Assembly: GCF_000710915.1 (NCBI RefSeq)
Contig: NZ_BAUA01000121.1
Location: 1-32,844, forward strand
Source of the DNA: Nocardia brasiliensis IFM 10847
GTDB lineage: Bacteria > Actinomycetota > Actinomycetes > Mycobacteriales > Mycobacteriaceae
DNA: 32,844 nt
Direction: 5' to 3'
Positions 23,447-31,925 of this stretch are shown piece after piece. The translations under genes and the position numbers were made by a program. Below the pieces are notes generated by a model, which was not told the origin of the DNA, did no database searches, and saw only the letters and a list, made by a program, of their open reading frames with translations. Position 1 is the stretch's first letter; the number at the start of each line of letters is the position of its first letter.

Positions 23447-24310
23447 TCAGGGCAGGTGGACGAAGGTGAAGCCCATCGCGCGGATGGTGGGCAGCGCCGC
23501 GATCATGCCCGCGCCGGTGCCCGACTGCGGCCGGTGCATGTGCGCGAGCGAGATCGCCCCCGGCGCCGCGGCGTTCATCGCGGTCGCGACGTGGTTGGCG
23601 GAGGCGGTGGCGCCGTAGTCGGCGTTGATGCTGAAACCGAGGGGGGTCTCGCCGATTTCCCGCACGATCCGCACGGCGACGTCGTCGTAGTGCGCGGTGC
23701 CGGCGCGGAAGAAGCGCGGCGGGCGGCCGAGCAGGCCGGACAGCCGCTCGTGGTTGGCCCAGACCTCGTCGGCCGCCTCCTGTGCCGAGCCGGTGCCCGC
23801 GATGCCGTAGGCCGCCCGGCCGGTCACCGACAGTGGTTTGTGCGCCACACCATGATTGGCCAGTTCGAACAGGGGGTTCGCGGCCAAATGAGCGGCCCGC
23901 TCCTGATTGGCGTCGATCCAGCGCTTGTTCAGGAACAACGTGGCCGGAATCCGCTGAGCGACCAGGAAATCGATCAACGATTGATCGATGTCGTTGTTGC
24001 CCGGACCGCCGCAGGCGTCGAAGGTCAACGCCATCTGCTTGCCCGCGGCAGCGAAAGTGCTTGTGATGCCTGCCATCTCCACGCCCCACTGCTGCGGCTG
24101 AACACCGGCATAGCGAGCGGCGACCGCGGCGGGGGAGTTGTCCGGCGGCGGGGGAGCGGCTTTCGAGACGACGACTCGGTCGCTCGGCGGTGCTTCGGCC
24201 TCGGTGGAACTCGGCGGCGCGGTCGTATCACGCTGGGCGGTAAAGCATCCGGTGGCGATGAAACCGGCGGCCATCGCGGTGCCCAAGCCGAGCATCCGCC
24301 GCCGCGACAT
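23447..24310 (-). CDS. Polysaccharide deacetylase-like lipoprotein, FDACGG subtype
   Basis: 287 residues. The N-terminus has a twin-arginine-like SRRRMLGLG and a lipobox ending at Cys22 (IATGC), so it is probably lipidated and extracytoplasmic. After a Pro-rich spacer comes a NodB-type domain: MALTFDACGGPGNN (catalytic Asp98), ANHGVAHKPL (metal-ligand His153 and His157) and RPPRFFRAGTAHYDD. The usual TFDD is TFDA-C here, a variant I know from other actinobacterial and firmicute members. Likely acts on cell-wall or capsule polysaccharide; the substrate is unknown. ATG at 24310 has GAAGAGGG just upstream; ATG at 24325 is an alternative. Confidence 0.88.
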   Translation of the reverse strand: MSRRRMLGLGTAMAAGFIATGCFTAQRDTTAPPSSTEAEAPPSDRVVVSKAAPPPPDNSPAAVAARYAGVQPQQWGVEMAGITSTFAAAGKQMALTFDACGGPGNNDIDQSLIDFLVAQRIPATLFLNKRWIDANQERAAHLAANPLFELANHGVAHKPLSVTGRAAYGIAGTGSAQEAADEVWANHERLSGLLGRPPRFFRAGTAHYDDVAVRIVREIGETPLGFSINADYGATASANHVATAMNAAAPGAISLAHMHRPQSGTGAGMIAALPTIRAMGFTFVHLP

Positions 24311-24361
24311 TCCCTCTTCCACCATCCGTCAGCTCTCTCTCGACGTCAGGGGGATGCTACT

Positions 24362-24399
24362 CGAGCCGAACGCCCCACTGGTGTAGGGCATTCGGCTCG
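24362..24399 (-). terminator. Terminator hairpin of citA
   Basis: CGAGCCGAACGCCC (24362-24375) pairs with GGGCATTCGGCTCG (24386-24399), 13 of 14 positions, around a 10-nt loop. It lies 51 bp past the citA stop and before the deacetylase gene's start on the same strand. Confidence 0.7.
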
Positions 24400-24450
24400 T
24401 GTCGTGTTCGTTCGATCACCACGGCCATGCGCGTGGCGACGGCCGCGGGA

Positions 24451-25599
24451 CTACGCGTGCCGGACCGAGCTCCAGCCCGCGACGTCTTCGGGGCGGCGCG
24501 GTCCGGGGCCGGTGTAGATGGCGGCGGGCCGGACCAGCTTGCCGAGCTGCTTCTGCTCGAGGATGTGTGCACACCACCCGGCGGTGCGGCCACAGGTGAA
24601 CATGGCGGGCATCATGTGCGCGGGCACCTCGGCGAAGTCCAAGATCACCGCGGCCCAGAACTCCACGTTGGTCTCGATGGCGCGATCCGGGCGACGCTCG
24701 CGCAGTTCGGCCAGCGCGGCCTGCTCCAGCGCGGCGGCCACCTCGTAGCGCGGGGCGCCGAGTCGTTTCGCCGTGGCGCGCAGCACGCGGGCCCGCGGGT
24801 CTTCGGCCCGGTAGACCCGGTGCCCGAAGCCCATCAGCTTTTCCTTGCGATCCAGGATGCCCTTGACCAGAGCCCTTGCGTCGCCGGACTTTTCGACGCC
24901 CTCGATCATCGGCAGCACACGCGCGGGCGCGCCGCCGTGCAGCGGGCCGGACATGGCGCCGATCGCGCCGGACAGCGAGGCCGCGACGTCGGCGCCGGTG
25001 GAGGCGATGACGCGGGCGGTGAAGGTGGAGGCGTTCATGCCGTGCTCGGCCGCGGACACCCAGTAGGCGTCGATCGCCTCGGTGTGCTTCGGGTCCGGGT
25101 CGCCCTTCCAGCGGGTCATGAAGCGCTCGGTGACCGTGGTGCACTCGTCGATCTGCTTCTGCGGCACCGCGGGCTGGTAGATGCCGCGCGCGGACTGCGC
25201 GACGTAGGACAGTGCCATTACCGAGGCGCGGGCCAGGTTGTCCCGCGCGGTCTCGTCGTCGATGTCGAGCAGCGGCTGGTAACCCCAGATCGGCGCGAGC
25301 ATCGCCAGGCCGGCCTGCACGTCGACGCGCACGTCACCGGTGTGCACGGGCAGCGGGAAGGGCTCGGCGGGCGGCAGACCGCGACCGAACTCGCCGTCGA
25401 CCAGCAGGGCCCACACGTCACCGAAGGTCACTCGGCCCTCGACCAGGTCCTCGATATCGACGCCGCGGTAGCGCAGCGCACCACCGTCCTTGTCGGGTTC
25501 GGCGATATCGGTGGTGAAAGCCACCACGCCCTCCAGGCCGCTGACGAAATCACTGGGTACGGCGGTCTGCCCAGTAGGCACCGCGGGGGTGGTGGTCAT
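24451..25599 (-). CDS. citA: Citrate synthase, CitA type
   Basis: 382 residues. The citrate synthase fold is clear: GALRYRGVDIEDLVEG, AAEHGMNASTF (His186), SGPLHGGAPARVL (His221), KLMGFGHRVYRAEDPRA (His260). At the position of the catalytic Asp the protein has Glu313 (IETNVEFWAAVILDF), whereas the other citrate synthase in this window has Asp. It condenses acetyl-CoA with oxaloacetate, or is a methylcitrate-type relative; sequence alone does not say which. It corresponds to Rv0889c. ATG at 25599 with AAGGAGAAG about eight bases upstream. Confidence 0.93.
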   Translation of the reverse strand: MTTTPAVPTGQTAVPSDFVSGLEGVVAFTTDIAEPDKDGGALRYRGVDIEDLVEGRVTFGDVWALLVDGEFGRGLPPAEPFPLPVHTGDVRVDVQAGLAMLAPIWGYQPLLDIDDETARDNLARASVMALSYVAQSARGIYQPAVPQKQIDECTTVTERFMTRWKGDPDPKHTEAIDAYWVSAAEHGMNASTFTARVIASTGADVAASLSGAIGAMSGPLHGGAPARVLPMIEGVEKSGDARALVKGILDRKEKLMGFGHRVYRAEDPRARVLRATAKRLGAPRYEVAAALEQAALAELRERRPDRAIETNVEFWAAVILDFAEVPAHMMPAMFTCGRTAGWCAHILEQKQLGKLVRPAAIYTGPGPRRPEDVAGWSSVRHA

Positions 25600-25688
25600 G
25601 TTGTGACTTCTCCTTGCACTTCGGGCCGCATGATGCTCGTCGAAGAGGGGTAGCAAGGCTCGCCGAGTACATGCCGATCACTAAAACC

Positions 25689-25716
25689 TTAGCTCCTTGC
25701 TACTGCGGAGTAACGT
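25689..25716 (+). promoter_or_regulatory. pdxH promoter, leaderless start
   Basis: TAACGT (25711-25716) lies seven bases before the pdxH ATG, with TTAGCT (25689-25694) 16 bp further upstream as a candidate -35. No ribosome binding site is visible. Confidence 0.5.
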
Positions 25717-25723
25717 CTGCCCC

Positions 25724-26452
25724 ATGCGTGACCTGGACAATTCATCTGGCGGACAGGAAGCGGCCGGATTCGGGCCGACCCCCGATCTCGCGGCGATGCG
25801 AGTCGACTACGGCGGTGCTCCGTTCGGCAGTGGCGAAGACGTCGATCTGGACGAAACCTGGCTGGCCGGCGGCTGGGAACCGTTGTTACGCCACTGGATC
25901 GAGCAAGCGACCGCGGTCGGTGTCGCGGAGCCCAATGCCATGGTGCTCGCCACCGTGTCACTGGCGAGCGGCACGCCACGGCCCGTCGCCCGGACGGTCC
26001 TCTGCAAGGGGCTTTCGCCCGAGGGTGTGACTTTTTACACCAATTACGACTCGGCCAAGGGCAGCCAGCTCGCCGCCGTCCCGTTCGCCGCGGCCACCTT
26101 CGTCTGGCCCGCGCTCGGCAGGCAGGTGCACGTGCGCGGGGCGATCGAACGGGTCGGCGCCGAGACCACCGGCGTGTACTGGCGTTCCCGCCCGCGCGAC
26201 TCGCAGCTCGGCGCATGGGCCTCGCATCAGTCCAGGACCATCGGCTCGCGCGCCGAACTGGATCGGATCATGGCCGAGACGGTCGAGCGGTTCGCCGACG
26301 TCGACGACATCCCGGTGCCACCGCACTGGGGCGGATTCCTGCTGCGTCCCGACGAGGTGGAGTTCTGGCAGGGGCGCCGCGGCAGGCTGCACAACCGCAT
26401 CCGGGTGCTCATTCGCGACGCGACGATGACGGTCGACCGACTACAGCCGTGA
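25724..26452 (+). CDS. pdxH: Pyridoxine/pyridoxamine 5'-phosphate oxidase
   Basis: 242 residues. An N-terminal extension precedes the FMN-binding split barrel: PNAMVLATVSLASGTPRPVARTVLCKGLSPEGVTFYTNYDSAKGSQL, AAATFVWPALGRQVHVRGAIERV, YWRSRPRDSQLGAWASHQS and the C-terminal PPHWGGFLLRPDEVEFWQGRRGRLHNRIRV and RLQP signature. It oxidises pyridoxine or pyridoxamine phosphate to pyridoxal phosphate, using FMN and oxygen, in the cytoplasm. It is divergent from citA (124 bp between starts). In M. tuberculosis pdxH is located elsewhere (Rv2607), so its place here is specific to this lineage. Confidence 0.96.
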   Translation: MRDLDNSSGGQEAAGFGPTPDLAAMRVDYGGAPFGSGEDVDLDETWLAGGWEPLLRHWIEQATAVGVAEPNAMVLATVSLASGTPRPVARTVLCKGLSPEGVTFYTNYDSAKGSQLAAVPFAAATFVWPALGRQVHVRGAIERVGAETTGVYWRSRPRDSQLGAWASHQSRTIGSRAELDRIMAETVERFADVDDIPVPPHWGGFLLRPDEVEFWQGRRGRLHNRIRVLIRDATMTVDRLQP

Positions 26453-26486
26453 TTATTCCCGTTGCGCGGGTGATCAATATCCAGTC

Positions 26487-26514
26487 GTGACAACCGGGTT
26501 CGACTCGCTATTGT
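26487..26514 (+). promoter_or_regulatory. Promoter of the second MFS gene
   Basis: GTGACA (26487-26492), 16 bp, then TATTGT (26509-26514): the best -35/-10 pair in the window. The GTG at 26522 starts seven bases after the -10, as in a leaderless transcript. The upstream GTG at 26513 would overlap the -10 element. Confidence 0.6.
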
Positions 26515-26521
26515 GCGCCCG

Positions 26522-27802
26522 GTGAAGCTGCTCGCCGACACCGCGCCCCTGCGCCACAGCGATTTTCGGCGTCTGTGGACCTCGGGCATCGTCACCATGA
26601 TCGGCGCCCAGCTGACCGTCGTCGCGGTGCCGCAGCAGATCTTCCAGATCACCGGCAGCTCCGGCTACGTCGGTCTGGCCGGGCTGTTCGGCCTGGTGCC
26701 GCTGATCGTGTTCGGCCTGTGGGGCGGCGCGCTGGCCGACGTGATGGACCGGCGCAAGCTGATGCTCATCACCAACACCGGTACCGGGCTCACCGCGCTG
26801 GCCTTCTGGTTGCAGGCCGCCGCGGGCTTGGACAACGTCTGGGTGGTGCTCGGCCTGTTCGCGGTGCAGCAGGCATTCTTCGCGGTGAACCAGCCGACGC
26901 GCAGCGCGACCATTCCCCGCCTGCTGCCCGAAGACCAACTGGCGGCGGCGAATTCGCTCAGCATGACGGTGATGCAGTTCGGCGCGATCGCCGGACCGGT
27001 GCTCGCGGGCGCGTTGATCCCGCTCATCGGGCTGTCCATGCTCTATCTGATCGACGCCGTCTTCCTGCTGGCCACGCTGTGGGCGGTCTGGCGGCTGCCG
27101 GCGCTGCCGCCGACCGGATCGGTGCGCAAGGCCGGGTTCCGCACGGTGCTGGACGGTTTCGGATATCTGGCGACGCAGCGGGTGCTGCTCGCGTCGTTCG
27201 CCGTCGACGTGATCGCGATGGTGTTCGGCATGCCGCGCGCGCTGTTCCCGCAGATCGCGCACGAGACCTTCGGCGATCCGACCACCGGCGGCGTCGCGCT
27301 CGGGCTGCTGTTCGCGTCCATGTCGGCGGGTGCGGTGCTGGGCGGGGTGTTCTCGGGCTGGATCCCGCGGATCCGGCGGCAGGGACTCGCCGTGCTCATC
27401 TGCATCGCCCTGTGGGGCCTGGCCATGGTCGGCTTCGGCCTCGCCGTCGGTTTCACCGGACACGGCCTGAGCCTGGGCGTCGGCCTGTGGATCGCGCTGC
27501 TCTGCTCGGCGTTCGGCGGCGCGGTCGACATGGTCTCGGCGGCGTTGCGGGTCACCATGCTGCAGCAGGTCGCCACCGACGAGATGCGTGGCCGGCTGCA
27601 GGGCGTGTTCATCGTGGTTGTCGCAGGTGGGCCCCGCATCGGTGATGTTGCCCACGGTTTCGCGGCCGCGAGTCTGGGTACTGCTGTGGCGGCCGCCGGC
27701 GGCGGCGGACTGGTCGTGGTCGGCGTAGTGATCGCGGCGGTGGCGTTCCCGGCATTCGTCCGATACCGGGTGGGCCGCGCACATGCGGAAACAGTGGCGT
27801 GA
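26522..27802 (+). CDS. MFS transporter (enterobactin-exporter-like group)
   Basis: 426 residues. About twelve membrane segments, with MFS_3-type features: TAPLRHSDFRRLWTSGIVTM at the start, GGALADVMDRRKLMLITNTG as the loop between helices 2 and 3, NQPTRSATIPRLLPEDQLAAANS after helix 4, and LFPQIAHETFG at the second half. This group exports siderophores or drugs in known members; the substrate here is unknown and no siderophore gene lies nearby. GTG at 26522 is preferred for the promoter geometry; GTG at 26513 would add three residues. Confidence 0.88.
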   Translation: MKLLADTAPLRHSDFRRLWTSGIVTMIGAQLTVVAVPQQIFQITGSSGYVGLAGLFGLVPLIVFGLWGGALADVMDRRKLMLITNTGTGLTALAFWLQAAAGLDNVWVVLGLFAVQQAFFAVNQPTRSATIPRLLPEDQLAAANSLSMTVMQFGAIAGPVLAGALIPLIGLSMLYLIDAVFLLATLWAVWRLPALPPTGSVRKAGFRTVLDGFGYLATQRVLLASFAVDVIAMVFGMPRALFPQIAHETFGDPTTGGVALGLLFASMSAGAVLGGVFSGWIPRIRRQGLAVLICIALWGLAMVGFGLAVGFTGHGLSLGVGLWIALLCSAFGGAVDMVSAALRVTMLQQVATDEMRGRLQGVFIVVVAGGPRIGDVAHGFAAASLGTAVAAAGGGGLVVVGVVIAAVAFPAFVRYRVGRAHAETVA

Positions 27803-27938
27803 AGCGCCCTGCGAATTCCTGGCAACTGTGGTGCGATGTGCTGTGCCGACCTCACGTGGCCGGGAAGTGATTGTGAGCCTCCCCAGGACTACCCTCCGTG
27901 GTTGTCCGGGTCGGTGAACGTCTAGCGTTGAGACAAGT

Positions 27939-27964
27939 GCATCGTGCGCCGACCGCGACGATGC
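27939..27964 (+). other. Hairpin in the gltA leader
   Basis: GCATCGTGCG (27939-27948) pairs with CGC-ACGATGC (27954-27964), ten pairs with one bulged G around a CCGAC loop. It lies in the 192-bp region before gltA. A candidate -10 TAGCGT (27923-27928), with TTGTCC 15 bp upstream, would place the hairpin close to the 5' end of the mRNA. Possible stability or regulatory element; unproven. Confidence 0.4.
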
Positions 27965-27994
27965 CTACGGTTCTAGCCTGAGAGGGATCCTTCC

Positions 27995-29308
<1,314 letters not shown>

Positions 29309-29352
29309 TACCGAGTAATACCCACCATCCACCAACGAAGGGGATAACCCGA

Positions 29353-29712
29353 ATGACCAAGCCGGAGATCGAGTTCCAGGGCGGCCCCGCGCCTTCCGAG
29401 CTGGTGATCAAGGACATCATCGAGGGTGAAGGCAAGCAAGCCGTGCCCGGCGGCAACGTCGAGGTGCACTACGTCGGCGTCGAATTCGACACCGGCGAGG
29501 AATTCGACTCCTCCTGGAACCGCGGCGAATCCATCACATTCCCGCTGCGCGGCCTGATCCAGGGCTGGCAGGACGGTATCCCGGGCATGAAGGTCGGCGG
29601 CCGCAGGCAGCTCACCATTCCGCCGGAGCTGGCCTACGGCGGCGCCGGTGCCGGGCACCCCCTCGCGGGCAAGACCCTGGTCTTCGTGATCGATCTGCTC
29701 GACGCCAACTGA
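29353..29712 (+). CDS. FKBP-type peptidyl-prolyl cis-trans isomerase
   Basis: 119 residues, one FKBP domain: GGNVEVHYVGVEFDTGEEFDSSW, ITFPLRGLIQGWQDGIPGMKVGGRRQLTIPPELAYGG and LVFVIDLLDAN carry the aromatic active-site residues. There is no signal peptide, so it is a cytoplasmic proline isomerase helping protein folding. ATG start with GAAGGGGA about ten bases upstream. It ends in a strong terminator, closing the gltA transcript. Confidence 0.96.
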   Translation: MTKPEIEFQGGPAPSELVIKDIIEGEGKQAVPGGNVEVHYVGVEFDTGEEFDSSWNRGESITFPLRGLIQGWQDGIPGMKVGGRRQLTIPPELAYGGAGAGHPLAGKTLVFVIDLLDAN

Positions 29713-29723
29713 CCCGTCGCGCC

Positions 29724-29766
29724 CGGTGGCCCATATCCCGTCAAGGGGTATGGGCCACCGCCTTTT
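29724..29766 (+). terminator. Strong intrinsic terminator after the FKBP gene
   Basis: A 16-bp stem (CGGTGGCCCATATCCC, 29724-29739, with 29745-29760; one T-G pair), a GTCAA loop, then CCTTTT. It is the clearest textbook terminator in the window. Confidence 0.93.
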
Positions 29767-29919
29767 CCTGCCCTGACCAGGGCAGGTGCCCGAGGGATCG
29801 GACACCCCGGCTGACCGGCGGATGGCCTCGAACGCAAGGTAGCGGATCTACGATCTCACCTGATTCGCAAGCTCTGTCGACCGAATTCCTGCGGTGTCCG
29901 AAGCTGAGGGAGGCTTTCG

Positions 29920-30678
29920 ATGGGTTCGACGAACGTGGCCGGGTTCGCACTGGTTTCGCTGGTGGCTGCCGCGGGCTGGGGGCTTACTCTGCCGGGTCAC
30001 GGCGATGCGGACCGCCGGGCCGCCGGTGCGCCCGAAGTCGTCCTGGTGCGCGATGACGGTGATATGGCCGCGGACAACCCGGCCGATGCGATCACCGACG
30101 AGCAATTGCGCGACGTGCGGCTGTGCACTTCGGCGGAGGAGGAAGCCGCGCAAACCCCCGAGGCCGTCGAGGCCTGTGCGGCGAAGCGGGCCACCAGCGC
30201 GGCGGGACGGTTCGAGAGCGCCCCGCTGGAGAAGTATCGAGAATTCGAAGCGACCGTCCCGTTCGAGATGAAGGGCGATGTCGGGGCGGCCCCCGATACC
30301 CGTAAGGAAACATTCGGTCTCGGCTCCTCCTACCTCGACAACACCAAGGCCGCGCTGGTGGCGGTGTGTGCGCACACCGCTGCGACCGGCGGTCCGTGCG
30401 GGGAGCCCGAGGACGACATCTGCCGAGATAGCGAACCATCGTCCTCGGAGGCCATGTCCAAAAAGGGGCTGTCGGATTATCTGGCCGAGAAGCGGCGACG
30501 GCTCTGTGGCACCGGTGCGGACAGTGATCTGACCACCGAACTCAGGGAGGCGAAGCATGCCGCGCTCAACGCTTTCCGCGGCGCCCGGACCCTGGGCGGT
30601 TCGCTCGCCGACCGGGTCGCGGCCGACAAAGCCGAGGCCTTCGCCGTGTTGAAATGGCGTGCGGCGGGCTGGCTGTAG
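29920..30678 (+). CDS. Exported hypothetical protein with multiple cysteines
   Basis: 252 residues. The N-terminal hydrophobic segment (about 5-25, VAGFALVSLVAAAGWGLTLPG) is a probable signal peptide or anchor. The mature part is hydrophilic and helical with six Cys residues: one each in LCTSAEEEAAQ, VEACAAKR, AVCAHTAATGG, GPCGEPEDD, DICRDSEPS and RRLCGTG. That suggests disulphides in an extracytoplasmic setting. The C-terminus is helical (ELREAKHAALNAFRGARTLGG). No family recognised. ATG at 29920 with GGGAGG about seven bases upstream. It converges with the lipoprotein gene, three bp apart. Confidence 0.75.
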   Translation: MGSTNVAGFALVSLVAAAGWGLTLPGHGDADRRAAGAPEVVLVRDDGDMAADNPADAITDEQLRDVRLCTSAEEEAAQTPEAVEACAAKRATSAAGRFESAPLEKYREFEATVPFEMKGDVGAAPDTRKETFGLGSSYLDNTKAALVAVCAHTAATGGPCGEPEDDICRDSEPSSSEAMSKKGLSDYLAEKRRRLCGTGADSDLTTELREAKHAALNAFRGARTLGGSLADRVAADKAEAFAVLKWRAAGWL

Positions 30679-30681
30679 CGA

Positions 30682-31851
30682 TTACTGCCGGACGATCTCG
30701 ACCGGGTCGGTCAGGGCGAGGGCCAGGGCGGACTGCTGGGTGCTGCTGCGCTGTGGGAGGGCGGCGACGGCCTTGTCGGTTTGGGTGCCGAGGTTGTTCA
30801 CGATGGTCTGCAACTGACTGACGCCGCCGGTGAGTTGGCTGATGGCGCTGACCAATTGGGCGCCGCCCTCGTCGGCCAGCTTGGGCAGGCCCTCGGCCAG
30901 CTTCGCGCCCTCGTTCAATTGCGCACTGGCGCTGGTCAATCGGTCGACCACGGTGCGAAGCAGGGTGCCGAGATCGGTGTTCGGGTCCACCGCGCCGCCG
31001 ACGAGCGAGCCGAGGCCGGTCAGCTGGGCGCCCGCCTGGCCCGAAATGCTCTGCAGGCCTTCCAGTTTCTTGATGATGTCGGCCAGCGCCGGATCGTTCG
31101 CGAAGGGGAGTGCGCGCAGCAGCGGGATGATCTGATCCAGGCCGGAGTTCACCGTGTTCGCGGTCTGCTCCACCTGTGCGATCGTGATGCCGGTCGAATC
31201 CAGTGCGGTGGCCAGTTCGTTCGCCTGTTTCGCGGCCCCGTCCACGGTCGAGTTCAGCAGTGCGATGGCCGAAGTGAGCTGTGCGGAGCCCTCTTTGGCG
31301 AAGTCGAGGAAGCCGAGGAGCTGGTCGGCGCCCGAACTGAACTGGTCGGCGCCGGAGGCCGCGGCGTTCACCCCGGCCTTCAGCAGTTGGGTGGTGAACT
31401 GCACCTGGGTCATCTGTGAACGCGCCTGCGCGACGGCCGCCAACGCGGCGTCGACCCCGAGCGCGCCGACCCGGTGGGTCACCTCGGTCACCGCGCCCTG
31501 CACCAGCTCGCCGTCGGCGTTCTTGTGCGTGGCAACGGTGACCTTGGCCCGGCGCGGCTGCGCACCGGCCAGGGTGCCCATCGATTCGGTGAGGTCGGCG
31601 GGCAGGGTGATCACCGCCGCGTAGTCGTCGGTGCTCGCTTCGCCCTCCTTCGCCGCGGTCCATTCGTAGCCGCCCGCGTCCTCGAGCGCTTTCACCACCT
31701 TTGCGCCCGTCGGCCCGGTATCGGCGTTGACCAGTGCGATCCCGGTCGGGCCACGGTCGGAACTACCGCAGGCGGTGACACCGGCGCCGAGCGCGCCAGC
31801 GCTGACGAGAGCAACGGCGAGAAGAGCCCAGCGGGCGCGTTTTCCGATCAC
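30682..31851 (-). CDS. Lipoprotein resembling the extracellular N-terminal domain of YhgE/Pip
   Basis: 389 residues from GTG at 31851. Lipoprotein signal peptide ending VTACG (Cys28). The following region (GIALVNADTGPTGAKVVKALEDAGGYEWTAAKEGEASTD, DYAAVITLPADLTESMGTL) resembles the outer domain of YhgE/Pip proteins, which carry the sequence between two membrane parts. The rest is long, helical and Ala/Gln/Ser-rich (SSGADQLLGFLDFAKEGSAQLTSAIALL; LPKLADEGGAQLVSAISQLTGGVSQL), a probable coiled coil. The usual C-terminal ABC-2-like membrane domain is absent, so this is a standalone form anchored by lipid. TAGGGT (31863-31858) lies six bases before the start, a possible leaderless -10. Role unknown. 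Confidence 0.8.
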   Translation of the reverse strand: MIGKRARWALLAVALVSAGALGAGVTACGSSDRGPTGIALVNADTGPTGAKVVKALEDAGGYEWTAAKEGEASTDDYAAVITLPADLTESMGTLAGAQPRRAKVTVATHKNADGELVQGAVTEVTHRVGALGVDAALAAVAQARSQMTQVQFTTQLLKAGVNAAASGADQFSSGADQLLGFLDFAKEGSAQLTSAIALLNSTVDGAAKQANELATALDSTGITIAQVEQTANTVNSGLDQIIPLLRALPFANDPALADIIKKLEGLQSISGQAGAQLTGLGSLVGGAVDPNTDLGTLLRTVVDRLTSASAQLNEGAKLAEGLPKLADEGGAQLVSAISQLTGGVSQLQTIVNNLGTQTDKAVAALPQRSSTQQSALALALTDPVEIVRQ

Positions 31852-31925
31852 AGCCCGACCCTAGAACTCGGATCCGTCCGCGCCCATGGCTGTTCTATGA
31901 GAGTTCGCTAAGGACCGCGGACCGC

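Noticed and set aside
24427..25653. 408-codon plus-strand frame opposite citA
   Set aside because: Composition is that of an antisense shadow, and the minus strand encodes citrate synthase with intact motifs.
26453..26480. Small CCCG/CGGG hairpin after pdxH
   Set aside because: Only four pairs with a short loop and no T-run; too weak to call a terminator.
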